Shown: positions 1 through 8,760, counted from the first letter of the stretch. The stretch: DNA of 57,554 bases from Caldifarciminota bacterium (GCA_025060715.1 JANXBG010000006.1:1867-59420); one strand, 5' to 3'. Numbers and translations: made by a program. The notes: generated from the letters alone by a model not told the origin.

Positions 1-540
1 GGAATTTTTAATTTTGAAGGAGAATTTATTGGCTTTTTAGGTAAGCTAAGCAAATATATGGAAGATTTAAAAATAGGATATTCAGGTAATTTAGAAAGCT
101 TTGTTCGCTTTTATAAAGAGAATTATTATTTAACCGATAGGGTTTCGGGTAAAATTTATAAGTATGATAAAAATTTTAATTTATTAGATTCTATTGATGT
201 ATTTGAAATAAATCTTTCTATTCCACAAGTTGATTATACTAAGGAACCTTTAAAGTATATTTTAGAAGCAGTTAGAAATAATTTCTTTCGTTATATTATT
301 GATTTCTTTATTGATGATGATATATGCTATGTCCTTTTAAAAGAACATGGTTTTCCTTTTTTATATGAAATAAATAGAAAAAATAATGAAATTAGAAAAA
401 CTCTGCTTCCAACAAAGGTTGGTAAAGAAGGAAAAATAAATTATTATTTTTTAAATAAGATTAATAAAGAAGTTAGTATTATAGCCATTTTAGAAGATGC
501 TGACAAAACTTTTTATTGTGAAGTGAAGGTGATAAAATAA
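1..540 (+). CDS. C-terminal part of a beta-propeller-like protein (5' end outside window)
   Basis: The frame is open from the first base of the window, so this is the 3' end of a longer gene; the internal Met at 58 is probably not the start. The visible 179 residues contain alternating short strands and phrases such as YLTDRVSGKIYKYD and NFNLLDSI. These resemble blades of the 6-bladed beta-propeller/NHL-type proteins in which a value is read out and compared with a previous one. No catalytic motif, membrane segment or sorting tail is visible; it ends in CEVKVIK and TAA. Function is unknown and the propeller assignment is by look only. Downstream, a strong promoter for the RNA-binding protein gene starts 36 bases after the stop, so the two are probably separate units. 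Confidence 0.6.
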   Translation, partial: GIFNFEGEFIGFLGKLSKYMEDLKIGYSGNLESFVRFYKENYYLTDRVSGKIYKYDKNFNLLDSIDVFEINLSIPQVDYTKEPLKYILEAVRNNFFRYIIDFFIDDDICYVLLKEHGFPFLYEINRKNNEIRKTLLPTKVGKEGKINYYFLNKINKEVSIIAILEDADKTFYCEVKVIK

Positions 541-575
541 ATAATTTCTTCAATGATTTAAAAAGATTAAATAGT

Positions 576-604
576 TTGACATTATATTAAAAAATTGGTA
601 TAAT
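576..604 (+). promoter_or_regulatory. Consensus sigma-70 promoter of the RRM gene
   Basis: TTGACA at 576-581 and TATAAT at 599-604 with a 17-bp spacer match the consensus at every position. The predicted start near 611 gives a leader of about 70 nt, unusually long for this window. Confidence 0.9.
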
Positions 605-611
605 TAATAGT

Positions 612-650
612 CTCCGAGTTTTTAGCCCTTCGGCTTTTAAATTCTCGGGG
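612..650 (+). promoter_or_regulatory. Structured 5' leader hairpin before the RRM gene
   Basis: CTCCGAG (612-618) pairs with CTCGGGG (644-650), one pair being G-U. Inside it AGCC (624-627) pairs with GGCT (632-635) around a four-base CTTC loop, with short T/A pairing between the two stems. The hairpin starts at the predicted transcription start and ends 20 nt before the Shine-Dalgarno GGAGG (671-675). It is not followed by a T-tract, so it is not an ordinary terminator. It could be a stability, temperature or autoregulatory element. The role is inference; the pairing is seen. Confidence 0.6.
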
Positions 651-681
651 AAAATTAAAAAATGAAAAATGGAGGAAAAAA

Positions 682-990
682 ATGAGTAAGACGCTTTATG
701 TAGGCAATGTTGCCTATAATGTAACAGAAGAAATGTTAAACAATTTATTTTCTCAATACGGAAGAGTGATTTCAGTAAAGATTATTGTGGATAAATTCAC
801 CAATCGTCCACGAGGATTTGCTTTCGTGGAAATGAACAACGATGAAGAAGCAAATAATGCCATTAGTGGTTTAAATGGCAAAAATCTTGAAGGAAGAAAT
901 TTAGTAGTTGCCGAAGCCCGCTCACCAAAAGAGCGTAGAACCCAAAGAGGAAGAAGTCCAAAAGGAGGCAGAAGATTTCGCCGGTTCTAA
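682..990 (+). CDS. RRM-type RNA-binding protein
   Basis: A 102-residue single RNA-recognition-motif protein of the small glycine/arginine-tailed class found in cyanobacteria and many other bacteria. RNP2 is LYVGNV (residues 5-10) and RNP1 is RGFAFVEM (residues 44-51), both with the aromatic residues that stack on RNA bases. The last 20 or so residues are basic and Gly/Arg/Ser-rich (RRTQRGRSPKGGRRFRRF). Such proteins bind single-stranded RNA and in cyanobacteria are often cold-induced; the role here is not known. GGAGG at 671-675 sets the start. It appears monocistronic, with its own consensus promoter and a structured leader that the protein itself could bind. A seven-codon mini-ORF (662-685) overlaps the start codon but has no Shine-Dalgarno of its own. 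Confidence 0.93.
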   Translation: MSKTLYVGNVAYNVTEEMLNNLFSQYGRVISVKIIVDKFTNRPRGFAFVEMNNDEEANNAISGLNGKNLEGRNLVVAEARSPKERRTQRGRSPKGGRRFRRF

Positions 991-1121
991 ATTTATAACA
1001 CATAAAAAAATACAGGGAGATATTTATCAATAAGTAATTAAATATATTTTTTATTGATTTTTTAAAACTCTTTATTATAATTTTCAAATTATATTTTTAA
1101 AAAGATGAAATATTATTTTTT

Positions 1122-1139
1122 ATTGGATATTTATCCAAT
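1122..1139. repeat. Perfect 18-bp inverted repeat upstream of the first Omp28-like gene
   Basis: ATTGGATA (1122-1129), two bases, then TATCCAAT (1132-1139): an 8-bp perfect dyad 64 bases before the start codon at 1203. It could be an operator or a small hairpin; no T-tract follows. A function is inference. Confidence 0.5.
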
Positions 1140-1202
1140 GTCCTGTTTTGTTTCTCTTTGTAAAAACTACGGATTAATTTCTATTTTTAAAGGGAGAAAA
1201 AA

Positions 1203-2081
1203 ATGAGAAAGTTGTTTTCAATTTTTATTATTTTATTTTTATTAATTTCTTTTAAAGCCTTTTCTCAACAAAGAGTAGTAATTGCTGAAAAGTTTACTGG
1301 CACTTGGTGCCCTTATTGTCCCGGTGCCCAAATGGGATTAAGGAATTTAAAACAAGAGGTTGGTGATTTAGTAGCGATAATTGCTTATCATATAAATGAC
1401 CCTTTTCAAGTTTCAGAAGCGGTATCAAGACGAAATTATTATGGTGTTACAGGATATCCAACAGTGATTTTTGATGGTGTTTTAAGAAGAGTCGGTGGTT
1501 ATCCAAATCAACCAGTTCCTTATCGCGACCTTTTTGACCAAAGAATTATTGTTGCTCCTTTAGTAGATATCGGCTTAAGGATTCTTAGTTATAATCGGAA
1601 TACTGGAATGGGAAGAGTAGAAGTTATTATCACTAATCTAACCAGTTTTGTAGAAGGTTATCTAAGGTGTGCATTAGTTGGCAAGGAAACCCTTTATTAT
1701 TGGCAAAATCAAACCCATCTTTATGATATCTGTTTAGATATGTTTCCTAACGACGCCAGTGGTCAATATATTCGTTTAGAAATGGGACAATCTTTTTGTG
1801 ATACCTATGATTTTACTATTTCTTATGGTTGGCGAGAAAGAGAATGTTCAATCGTTGCCTTTTTCCAAGATGATAATACCAAAGAAATTTATAATGGAAA
1901 AGAGGTTTTAATTCCTTTAGTAGCAATTAAAGAAAGGAAAAATAACAATTTGAAAACTAATGTAAAGGTGAAGGAAATTTTTGATATTGAAGGTAGAAAA
2001 GTTAAAAGTTTTGATTCCCATGGTATTTACTTCTTAAAATATGATAACAACTCTTTAAAGAAAATTGTTATTACGAAGTGA
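1203..2081 (+). CDS. Secreted Omp28-like thioredoxin-fold protein with T9SS-like tail
   Basis: 292 residues. An N-terminal signal peptide (about 1-22, ending KAFSQ) is followed at once by a thioredoxin-type start: RVVIAEKFTGTWCPYC (about 24-39), with a CPYC redox motif, then VAIIAYHI and the cis-Pro strand GYPTVIFDG. This order matches the Omp28-related outer-membrane proteins of Bacteroidota-like genomes. A middle beta-rich region ends in a short T9SS-like sorting tail (EIFDIEGRKVKSF...GIYFLKY...KIVITK), so the protein is probably exported through the Sec system and then the outer membrane. The CPYC suggests a disulfide-active surface protein; the substrate is unknown. The SD GGGAG lies just before the ATG. 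The stop TGA overlaps the GTG start of the next gene, so the two are translationally coupled. Confidence 0.85.
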   Translation: MRKLFSIFIILFLLISFKAFSQQRVVIAEKFTGTWCPYCPGAQMGLRNLKQEVGDLVAIIAYHINDPFQVSEAVSRRNYYGVTGYPTVIFDGVLRRVGGYPNQPVPYRDLFDQRIIVAPLVDIGLRILSYNRNTGMGRVEVIITNLTSFVEGYLRCALVGKETLYYWQNQTHLYDICLDMFPNDASGQYIRLEMGQSFCDTYDFTISYGWRERECSIVAFFQDDNTKEIYNGKEVLIPLVAIKERKNNNLKTNVKVKEIFDIEGRKVKSFDSHGIYFLKYDNNSLKKIVITK

Positions 2082-2791
2082 GAAGCAAAATATTTTTAAT
2101 AACTCTTCTTCTTATTTTTTTAGCCTGTTCCGAAGCACCAAAAAGAGAGTTTCAAGGGAATCGATTAGTTCTTTGTGAATTTTTTACCTTTGCTCGTTGT
2201 GTTTATTGTCCCTATGCTGAAGCAGCCTTAGAAAGTTTGAGAAAGGAATTTAAAGATTCAATAATTATTATTGCCTATCACCGAAGATTATTGGGAGATA
2301 CTTTAAGTCCGGAAGATGTTGAGGCGCGGAGAAGTTTTTATTATGAAGAAGGTGGCGAGCCGGTTGTATTTTTTAATGGTAGTGGTCCAATTAGAACCGA
2401 AGACCCATCTTTAAATTATTCTACCTATAAAAACGAGATACAAAAGGAAAGAAGTAAGAAATTGAAAGTATTAGTAAATTTAGATAACAATAGTGACACA
2501 ATAAAAATTGTTCTCTTTGCTTGTGATACTTTACTTTCCCGAGATTTAAGGCTTCTTGGTCTTATTACTTTTGATTCAATCTTTTTTAAACAAGCAGGAG
2601 CAAGGGAATCGGTTTATCATAATGTCTATCGGGGGTTTCTTGTTAATCAAAAAATTGAATTAAATTATGGCGACTCTTTAATAATTCCAATCTATTTTTC
2701 TAATCAACAAAATAAAACAAAATTTATTGTTTTCTTACAGGATTTTAATAATAAAGAGATATTAAATAGTAATTTTTATCATTGGAGGTGA
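2078..2791 (+). CDS. Omp28-like thioredoxin-fold lipoprotein
   Basis: 237 residues starting at GTG, whose last bases form the upstream stop (GTGA overlap). The N-terminus is a lipoprotein signal with lipobox FLAC (Cys about 17), so it is probably membrane-anchored. RLVLCEFFTFARCVYC aligns without gaps to the redox start of the preceding gene, giving a CVYC motif, followed by IIIIAYHR and EPVVFFNG strands. There is no T9SS tail, unlike its neighbour. The pair looks like an ancient tandem duplication: one copy sorted by T9SS and one lipid-anchored, perhaps acting as donor and acceptor in thiol exchange. That partnership is inference. The stop TGA is three bases before the next ATG. Confidence 0.8.
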   Translation: MRSKIFLITLLLIFLACSEAPKREFQGNRLVLCEFFTFARCVYCPYAEAALESLRKEFKDSIIIIAYHRRLLGDTLSPEDVEARRSFYYEEGGEPVVFFNGSGPIRTEDPSLNYSTYKNEIQKERSKKLKVLVNLDNNSDTIKIVLFACDTLLSRDLRLLGLITFDSIFFKQAGARESVYHNVYRGFLVNQKIELNYGDSLIIPIYFSNQQNKTKFIVFLQDFNNKEILNSNFYHWR

Positions 2792-2794
2792 TGA

Positions 2795-3334
2795 ATGAAT
2801 ATTTTTATTTTATTATTATTTTCCCAATTTGAATTTTATTGTCTTACTGATACAATAGAAAATATTCGTTCTGATTCTTTTGCTCGCTTTAAATTCTTTC
2901 TAAAAAATACCAGTAGCCAAAGAGAAGTTTATGAGTTAAAGGCTATTATTTATCAATCACCACATAATTGGTATCATCTTTTGTGTGCAAAAGCAAGGTG
3001 TGTGGAACCACCGCTTCCATTATTTGATACTCTAAATCCCAATGAGGTTGATAGCACCATAACTTTTTCTTGTTATCCAGAAGGGATTTCAGGTAATGCC
3101 ATTATTTGTTTGAAAGTTAAGGCTTTATCCGATACCACTTTAAGAGATTCTCAATTTGTTTATGTTTCAACAGTTGGAATAAATGAGTTTAATAAGCAAA
3201 AGATAAAATATCAATTGATATCAAAAGAAAATTATTATTCTATTTTTGGCTCTTTATTAAAGAAAACCCCTAAAAAAGGAATTTATTTCATAAAAGAAGA
3301 AAATAAATTTTATAAAGTTATTATTTTAAAATAA
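2795..3334 (+). CDS. Small secreted protein with T9SS-like tail, function unknown
   Basis: 179 residues. The first 16-18 residues are hydrophobic and may be a short signal peptide. The middle is a predicted beta-sandwich typical of extracellular adhesive or CARDB-like domains (SDSFARFKFFLKNTSS, NPNEVDSTITFSCYPEG). It carries several cysteines but no CxxC, and ends in a minimal T9SS-like tail (KKGIYFIKEENKFYKVIILK). It has its own Shine-Dalgarno (GGAGGTGA), formed from the end of the preceding gene, and is the third gene of the two-Omp28 operon, so it may be a partner or substrate of those thiol proteins. The 3' end overlaps the convergent peptidase gene by 14 bases. I do not recognise a named family. 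Confidence 0.65.
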   Translation: MNIFILLLFSQFEFYCLTDTIENIRSDSFARFKFFLKNTSSQREVYELKAIIYQSPHNWYHLLCAKARCVEPPLPLFDTLNPNEVDSTITFSCYPEGISGNAIICLKVKALSDTTLRDSQFVYVSTVGINEFNKQKIKYQLISKENYYSIFGSLLKKTPKKGIYFIKEENKFYKVIILK

Positions 3335-6300
3335 CTATCCGATAATTTTCTTCCTCTTTTTCACCTTTTATTTTTAAGAAGTATATTCCATTATTAAGTT
3401 TCTTTATTGAAAGTTCAAAGTTATCTTTATTATCTTTTATAAATCTTTCAATCTCTCTACCGGTTAGATCATAAAGAGTGATTGTCGCTTTTTCTTTTAT
3501 ATTTGAATTGATAATGATTTTATCAGATTTTTTAGCAAAGAAAGTGGAATTTAATTTAATAAATTTTTGCGAAGGTTTTTCACTAATACCGGCAAGATAA
3601 TTGTCGTAATAAGATTGGGCAGAATCCGCATTAATGATAAAGGCATTTTCTGAATGACCACCAAGGACAGCAAAAGCAATTTTTTCTTGCTGATTGGGTG
3701 CTAAATTAAAAGGGCCGACTGATAAGCAGATTGACCAATCGTAAGCTCGGTTACTCTGCCATTGTCTTAATGTGCCATTTAAAATTCTAAATTTTGTTCC
3801 TTCAGATAAGGAGGTATCTGGATAGACATACCGAGCATGGTCAACACAGAAGAGATTTGCCAATGGTGAATTTGATAATAATTTAAAACCAACCGTTGGG
3901 TCTTGGTTTTGGGAATTTCTCATATAAATGAGTTTTCTTATAGTATCGCTTCGAGCAATATCAGATGTTGGCGCCGAAGGATTGACATCAAAATCGCAAA
4001 TAATACCAAAATATAAATTATTTACCTGCTGACTTCCTTCATTTTTGATGGTTAAAAGATAGATAACAAAATCATCATAACCAATATCTTCATTTTGAAG
4101 CGTTGTTTGATATATTCTTATTCCTTTTGGTGTTGAATGAGCACCATCATCAAAAGAGCAATAATAAACCTGGTCACCTAATGATGAAGAAATGATTTCA
4201 ATGCTATCTCTTAATCTAAAATCGGTATTTATTGATGTTGCTGGACGGCTATAAAATCTATCAACAACATAGTTATCACTATTACCCATTATCAAAGAGC
4301 CATAATAAAGTTGAGAAACGGAAGAAGTTTTTGGATACCTAAAGCCACTTCCTTGGTCAGAAGAAGGTGGACCATCGTAACCGACACCACCGTGGGCAGT
4401 AACTGTTAAAAGACAATATCCAGTATCGTGGTCTAAATAAACATATCTTGGTTGTGGTAATTGTCCAATCCGTAAATCAAAATTATATTGCCAGTTCCCT
4501 TCATTTGCTTGCAGAGCGAGTTCGAAATTTACCAAAGTTCCCGGTGGAGTTGTTGATAAGGCATAGATTTTATAAAAATCACCTATGGAAGAATCATTTG
4601 GTGAGAGATTTCCATAATTACTTACTGTATCTAAAGGAAGAATATAATTACTTTGGGACCTTAATTTTCCAATAAGATTTGTTGCATTTACCTGGCCAAT
4701 ATTTTTCACTCTGATATATACTTTTGCTGTTTCATTAGGGTCAAGACGACCATTGGGATTTTGTTGTCCGGCATCATCAATTATAATATTTTGCATAACA
4801 ATATGAGGTCGGGCAGTTCCAGTTTTTACAAAGATACTTTCTTCTTTTGGGAAATAATTTTTCTTATATGCCATTACATATAAATAACCGGGTGTTATTG
4901 GATTTATAAGAATATCCAAAATGCCTTGGCTATTTGTATAACCAGAGGTTAAAACTTCATTTTCTTTATATATACCAACTTTCGCATTAGCAACTGGTTG
5001 CCCTTGACTTTGGACAATTATTCTTAATGTTTGGGAACCGGTTTGAATTGTATCAGGTTTTTGAACAGTGAGACCGCCTGGAATATCAGTCCATAATGGC
5101 AAAGAAGGATTACCAAAAAGATTTAATTCATAAACACACCAGCGATAGACATTATTTGCTTGGGCAGTTGCTTGATAAAAATCTTTTGAACGACTGTGGG
5201 CTTTGCCAATTTCAATAGAATCTCTTAAGAAAAGAAAATCATAAAATCTTATACTTAATTTTTCTGAGGGTCCCATTGTCGGCGGTGTTCCCCAACCATA
5301 TCTTGAATTCATAATCACTGCGACACAACCACCATTACTATTATTCATTAATACCTCAGCAAGACAATCACTATATTCAAAATTTCCTGGATAACAGGCA
5401 ATAGAATTCATAATTGTTAAACGATTACCGTTGGTTTGGGAATTTGCCTGGGAGGATGTATAAATTGGTGTTCCGGTTTCATGATAAAGTCCAACATCGT
5501 TACCATGGGCTGCTGGATGGCAATAATGATAACCCCGATTTATTGAATCAAACATTTGATAAGAACCTGGATCAATTAATTGGGCATCAAAAAATCCTAA
5601 GGGAGTGATATTAGCAATTGATTCATTAACGATCCTTCCGTGATAGTTATTTTGACTCCAAAGCATTACCGAAGGTAATAAAACCTTTTTTAAATAATCG
5701 GTTGGTGGATTTTTTTCATAAGTCAATGTCTTATTAATAAAAGTATTTATTTCACTACTATTTTCACAAGATACCCTGCCAATATAGACATCATGAAATA
5801 AATCAACGGTATCACTTCCCATCTCACCAAAGATATTATTTCTATTGCCATCCCAAGACCATTGTAAATCAGCATAATATAAATCACAAGGAATATTGCC
5901 AGTAGTAGAACCAACAACTGCTCTGACTCTTCTTGCTGGCACTTGAGAATTATCACCAGCAAGCAACACATATTTTAGACCACGATTATTAAAATAATCA
6001 ATAATAAAATTTCTTATTTTTTCTTGTAAATCTCTTCCTGGATAATTGCTATTAATATAAGAAGTTGTTTTTAAATCAGTTCTAAATCCTTTCTTTCTTT
6101 GATAAGTGATAAAGGGTGTAAAATAGGTTGCTAAACCATCAATAGTAATAATAACATAATCAACTTCATTTTGTAATTCTTTTATTTCCGGTGAGAATTT
6201 TTTTATATCTTCTTTATTTAAGATGAGATATTTTATATCATTAACAAATGTTTGATATTGGGAAGAAGTTAAAGACAGTTTTTCTTTAAGATTAGTAGTA

Positions 6301-6806
6301 AAATTGATTTCAAATTTTATTTTTTTATAGAACTTTATTTTATTCTCTTTTGGTAGATATTGGATTGGGTAAAAGATAATTGGTGCAATTTTAAAATTGG
6401 ATTTTATACCAATAGGTAATAATTTAAAAATCTCCTCTGGATACACCAATAATTTATATATTTCTTCTTTAGGATTTACAAAAGAATGATTTTCTTTTGA
6501 TGATATTGGTCTTGGTTCTTGAGCAGGATAGATTTTTCTTAGTAAATCAATTATCTCATATTCATAGTTAAGAATCTTAAAATGATAATCAATTGCTTCC
6601 GTAGGTAATAGAATATAAATAGGCACATTAGGTAATAGGGGATAACCAGGTTCGTTTAATAATGGATAATCTTTTAATTGAGGTATAATGAACCCATCTT
6701 TTTCTTCTAAGATAAGAGAATTTTTGGGAAATTCAATTGATTTAATAAAACTACCAGCATTTAATGAAAAGAAAATAATAAAAAGAAAATAGATAAATTT
6801 CTTCAT
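3321..6806 (-). CDS. Gingipain-like C25 family cysteine peptidase with T9SS-like tail
   Basis: 1161 residues. Signal peptide about 1-18, a propeptide-like region to about 210, then a C25 catalytic domain from VDYVIITIDG (about 216). It includes LKYVLLAGD (278-285), the catalytic His in HPAAHGND (His434) and the catalytic Cys in NSIACYPG (Cys471), in the order known for gingipains. After about 575 come Ig/CARDB-like beta domains, and the last 80 residues are a T9SS-like sorting domain (LYDLTGREIERF...GIYFLKIKG...VILK). It is probably a secreted or surface endopeptidase for protein scavenging; specificity cannot be read. The SD AGGAGG is 6 nt from the ATG and the promoter lies at 6833-6861, so it is likely monocistronic. 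Confidence 0.9.
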   Translation of the reverse strand: MKKFIYFLFIIFFSLNAGSFIKSIEFPKNSLILEEKDGFIIPQLKDYPLLNEPGYPLLPNVPIYILLPTEAIDYHFKILNYEYEIIDLLRKIYPAQEPRPISSKENHSFVNPKEEIYKLLVYPEEIFKLLPIGIKSNFKIAPIIFYPIQYLPKENKIKFYKKIKFEINFTTNLKEKLSLTSSQYQTFVNDIKYLILNKEDIKKFSPEIKELQNEVDYVIITIDGLATYFTPFITYQRKKGFRTDLKTTSYINSNYPGRDLQEKIRNFIIDYFNNRGLKYVLLAGDNSQVPARRVRAVVGSTTGNIPCDLYYADLQWSWDGNRNNIFGEMGSDTVDLFHDVYIGRVSCENSSEINTFINKTLTYEKNPPTDYLKKVLLPSVMLWSQNNYHGRIVNESIANITPLGFFDAQLIDPGSYQMFDSINRGYHYCHPAAHGNDVGLYHETGTPIYTSSQANSQTNGNRLTIMNSIACYPGNFEYSDCLAEVLMNNSNGGCVAVIMNSRYGWGTPPTMGPSEKLSIRFYDFLFLRDSIEIGKAHSRSKDFYQATAQANNVYRWCVYELNLFGNPSLPLWTDIPGGLTVQKPDTIQTGSQTLRIIVQSQGQPVANAKVGIYKENEVLTSGYTNSQGILDILINPITPGYLYVMAYKKNYFPKEESIFVKTGTARPHIVMQNIIIDDAGQQNPNGRLDPNETAKVYIRVKNIGQVNATNLIGKLRSQSNYILPLDTVSNYGNLSPNDSSIGDFYKIYALSTTPPGTLVNFELALQANEGNWQYNFDLRIGQLPQPRYVYLDHDTGYCLLTVTAHGGVGYDGPPSSDQGSGFRYPKTSSVSQLYYGSLIMGNSDNYVVDRFYSRPATSINTDFRLRDSIEIISSSLGDQVYYCSFDDGAHSTPKGIRIYQTTLQNEDIGYDDFVIYLLTIKNEGSQQVNNLYFGIICDFDVNPSAPTSDIARSDTIRKLIYMRNSQNQDPTVGFKLLSNSPLANLFCVDHARYVYPDTSLSEGTKFRILNGTLRQWQSNRAYDWSICLSVGPFNLAPNQQEKIAFAVLGGHSENAFIINADSAQSYYDNYLAGISEKPSQKFIKLNSTFFAKKSDKIIINSNIKEKATITLYDLTGREIERFIKDNKDNFELSIKKLNNGIYFLKIKGEKEEENYRIVILK

Positions 6807-6832
6807 TTTTCCTCCTTTATATTTTTCATAAT

Positions 6833-6861
6833 ATTATAATATAATTAAAGATTTCATTCAA
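6833..6861 (-). promoter_or_regulatory. Promoter of the C25 peptidase gene
   Basis: On the minus strand TTGAAT (6861-6856), 17 bp, TATAAT (6838-6833). The predicted leader is about 20 nt and contains AGGAGG. The -35 box starts at the base next to the DUF72 stop codon. Confidence 0.75.
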
Positions 6862-7605
6862 TTAAACACCTACTAAATCTTTAAACTTTATTGCATCTAA
6901 AAACATATTAGAATTGTTAAACATTACATAATTTAATTCTTTATCACAAGAATTTTTAACTTCCTTTAATTCTTCTAATGTATAATTGTGATAGTAAATT
7001 ATCTTTTCCTCCTTATATTCTCCATGAAGACGAAAGTAATTAAATTTACCAAATACGGGTTTTCTATTTAATGGATCAACACAATGGATTAAATTCAGTT
7101 CTTCACAAATTTCTTTTATAATCTTATCTTCCCATTCTTTTCCTCTAACCTCTAAAATATAATTTAAATCTTTTGGATAATTCTTTTTTATTGTTTCAAA
7201 AAATTTCTTTAAATTATTAAGATTTTCTTTTGTCGGTTTAAAACTTATGGGTGTTTGGAAAAGAATTTTACTACAATTTAAAATCTTACATATTTGATAG
7301 GTCCTTTCAAAAGCTTCAAAAACCTCATCGGTAGGTTTAAAAAAACCACAGTTTTCTTTATTTTTTATTTTTTCTTTAAGTCTTTTATAAGTGAGGCTGG
7401 TTGGAGGGTGAGTAATAACTTGAAAAGCTTTAACAATAAATTCAAAATCTTTATCTACCTCTCTCCGCCATTTTTCAGCGGTTTCTAATTTTGGTAATTG
7501 ATAAAAGGTGTTATTTAATTCTATGCAGGTAAAATTTTCATAATATTTTTTCTTCGCCACCGGATAGCCACAACAGCCAATTTTGTAAATTTTTTTAATA
7601 GGCAT
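6862..7605 (-). CDS. DUF72 (YecE-like) protein
   Basis: 247 residues, the usual length for the DUF72 TIM-barrel-like family. Characteristic start IGCCGYPVAKKKYYENF, then CIELNNTFYQLPK, KAFQVITHPP and the late YYFRLHGE-like strand (KFNYFRLHGEY). The biochemical function of the family is not established; its fold resembles xylose-isomerase-type barrels. The ATG directly abuts the TAG stop of sua5 (zero spacing), so the two are co-transcribed and probably translationally coupled. No membrane segment or signal peptide: cytoplasmic. Confidence 0.88.
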   Translation of the reverse strand: MPIKKIYKIGCCGYPVAKKKYYENFTCIELNNTFYQLPKLETAEKWRREVDKDFEFIVKAFQVITHPPTSLTYKRLKEKIKNKENCGFFKPTDEVFEAFERTYQICKILNCSKILFQTPISFKPTKENLNNLKKFFETIKKNYPKDLNYILEVRGKEWEDKIIKEICEELNLIHCVDPLNRKPVFGKFNYFRLHGEYKEEKIIYYHNYTLEELKEVKNSCDKELNYVMFNNSNMFLDAIKFKDLVGV

Positions 7606-8592
7606 CTATTTTAGAAATTTACCAACTTTTCTAAAAAAAGAGTTGATTGAGATACCTATTCCTTCCTCTTTTACACCTTCAATGATTATATAATCAAAAT
7701 CGGTTGATTTTTTCAAAATAGGAAATATATTTATGGCAAAAGTTTCTGGATTTTTATGGGTGCCATAGACAATCTCCTCAACATTTTTAAAACTTTCTTG
7801 ATTTTCTTCACTTTTTAAGATTAAAACTTTTTTATCTTTTTTTAGATACTCTTTAATTAATTTACCAAAATTCTTTATATTTTCATAAGGAACAATATAA
7901 ATTTCTGAGGAAAACTTTAAGCCTATTTCTTTTTTAGGATTAACTTTTACTTTGCCAACCACCTTCTTAATCTCTTCTTCACCAACCACGCCTAATCTTA
8001 ATATTTCAGGAATTTTTGTTGTCACATCAATAATTGTTGATTCCTTTTTATATTGAGTGGCACCACCATCAATAATTAATTCAATTTTTTCATAAAAAGT
8101 TTGAATCACATCCATTGCCTTTATTGGCGATTTCCCACCAGAAATATTGGCACTAGTACCAGTAATTGGGATTTTTGCTACTTCCAAGATTAATAAACCA
8201 ATTGGAGTATTAGGTATTCTAATAGCAATCTTCTCTTCTCCAGCAGTAAGAATTTCAGGAAAAATTTCTTCTTTTTTATAAAAAACAATAGTTAAAGGAC
8301 CGGGCCAGTATTTTTCAATTAGATTTTCCGCAACCTTTGGTATTTCTCTTACATAATTTTTTAATTCCTCCTTACGCCAAATAAAAATTGGTAAAGGTTC
8401 GCTCAAACATCTTCTTTTTAGGCTATAAATTTTACAGACGGCTTCTGGTAATAAGGCATTAGTGGATAAAGCATAAATTGTATCAGTAGGAAAGGAGACA
8501 ACCCCACCTTCTTTAATAATTTTTGCCGCAAAAGCAGGCTTTTCCTTTTTTATCCTTTTCTCAGTGATTTTTAATATAGAGGTTTCAATCAT
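7606..8592 (-). CDS. L-threonylcarbamoyladenylate synthase (Sua5 type)
   Basis: Makes threonylcarbamoyl-AMP from Thr, bicarbonate and ATP, the first step of t6A at position 37 of ANN-reading tRNAs. 328 residues, so the long Sua5 form: a YrdC domain (about 20-205) with GGVVSFPTDTIYALS, KIYSLKRR, AIRIPN and TGTSANISG, then a linker and the C-terminal Sua5 domain (about 225-328, SEIYIVPYENI to GIGISINSFFRKVGKF). First gene of a two-gene unit with the DUF72 gene. A perfect TTGACA-16-TATAAT promoter ends 5 nt before the ATG and there is no Shine-Dalgarno, so the mRNA is predicted to be leaderless. Confidence 0.93.
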   Translation of the reverse strand: MIETSILKITEKRIKKEKPAFAAKIIKEGGVVSFPTDTIYALSTNALLPEAVCKIYSLKRRCLSEPLPIFIWRKEELKNYVREIPKVAENLIEKYWPGPLTIVFYKKEEIFPEILTAGEEKIAIRIPNTPIGLLILEVAKIPITGTSANISGGKSPIKAMDVIQTFYEKIELIIDGGATQYKKESTIIDVTTKIPEILRLGVVGEEEIKKVVGKVKVNPKKEIGLKFSSEIYIVPYENIKNFGKLIKEYLKKDKKVLILKSEENQESFKNVEEIVYGTHKNPETFAINIFPILKKSTDFDYIIIEGVKEEGIGISINSFFRKVGKFLK

Positions 8593-8597
8593 AGTTA

Positions 8598-8625
8598 ATT
8601 ATAATAAAAATTTTTATATTGTCAA
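8598..8625 (-). promoter_or_regulatory. Promoter of sua5, predicted leaderless
   Basis: Minus strand: TTGACA (8625-8620), 16 bp, TATAAT (8603-8598), then 5 nt to the ATG at 8592. All twelve box positions match consensus. Confidence 0.88.
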
Positions 8626-8760
8626 GATTTTAAAAAGAAAAAAATATTAAATAAAAGAAAAAGATATAAAATTCTTAATAAATTAGTCAATATTAAATTT
8701 AAATTATAAGATATTTCAAAAGTGTCCTTTGAGGACAAAAATTTTTAAATAAGAAATCTT

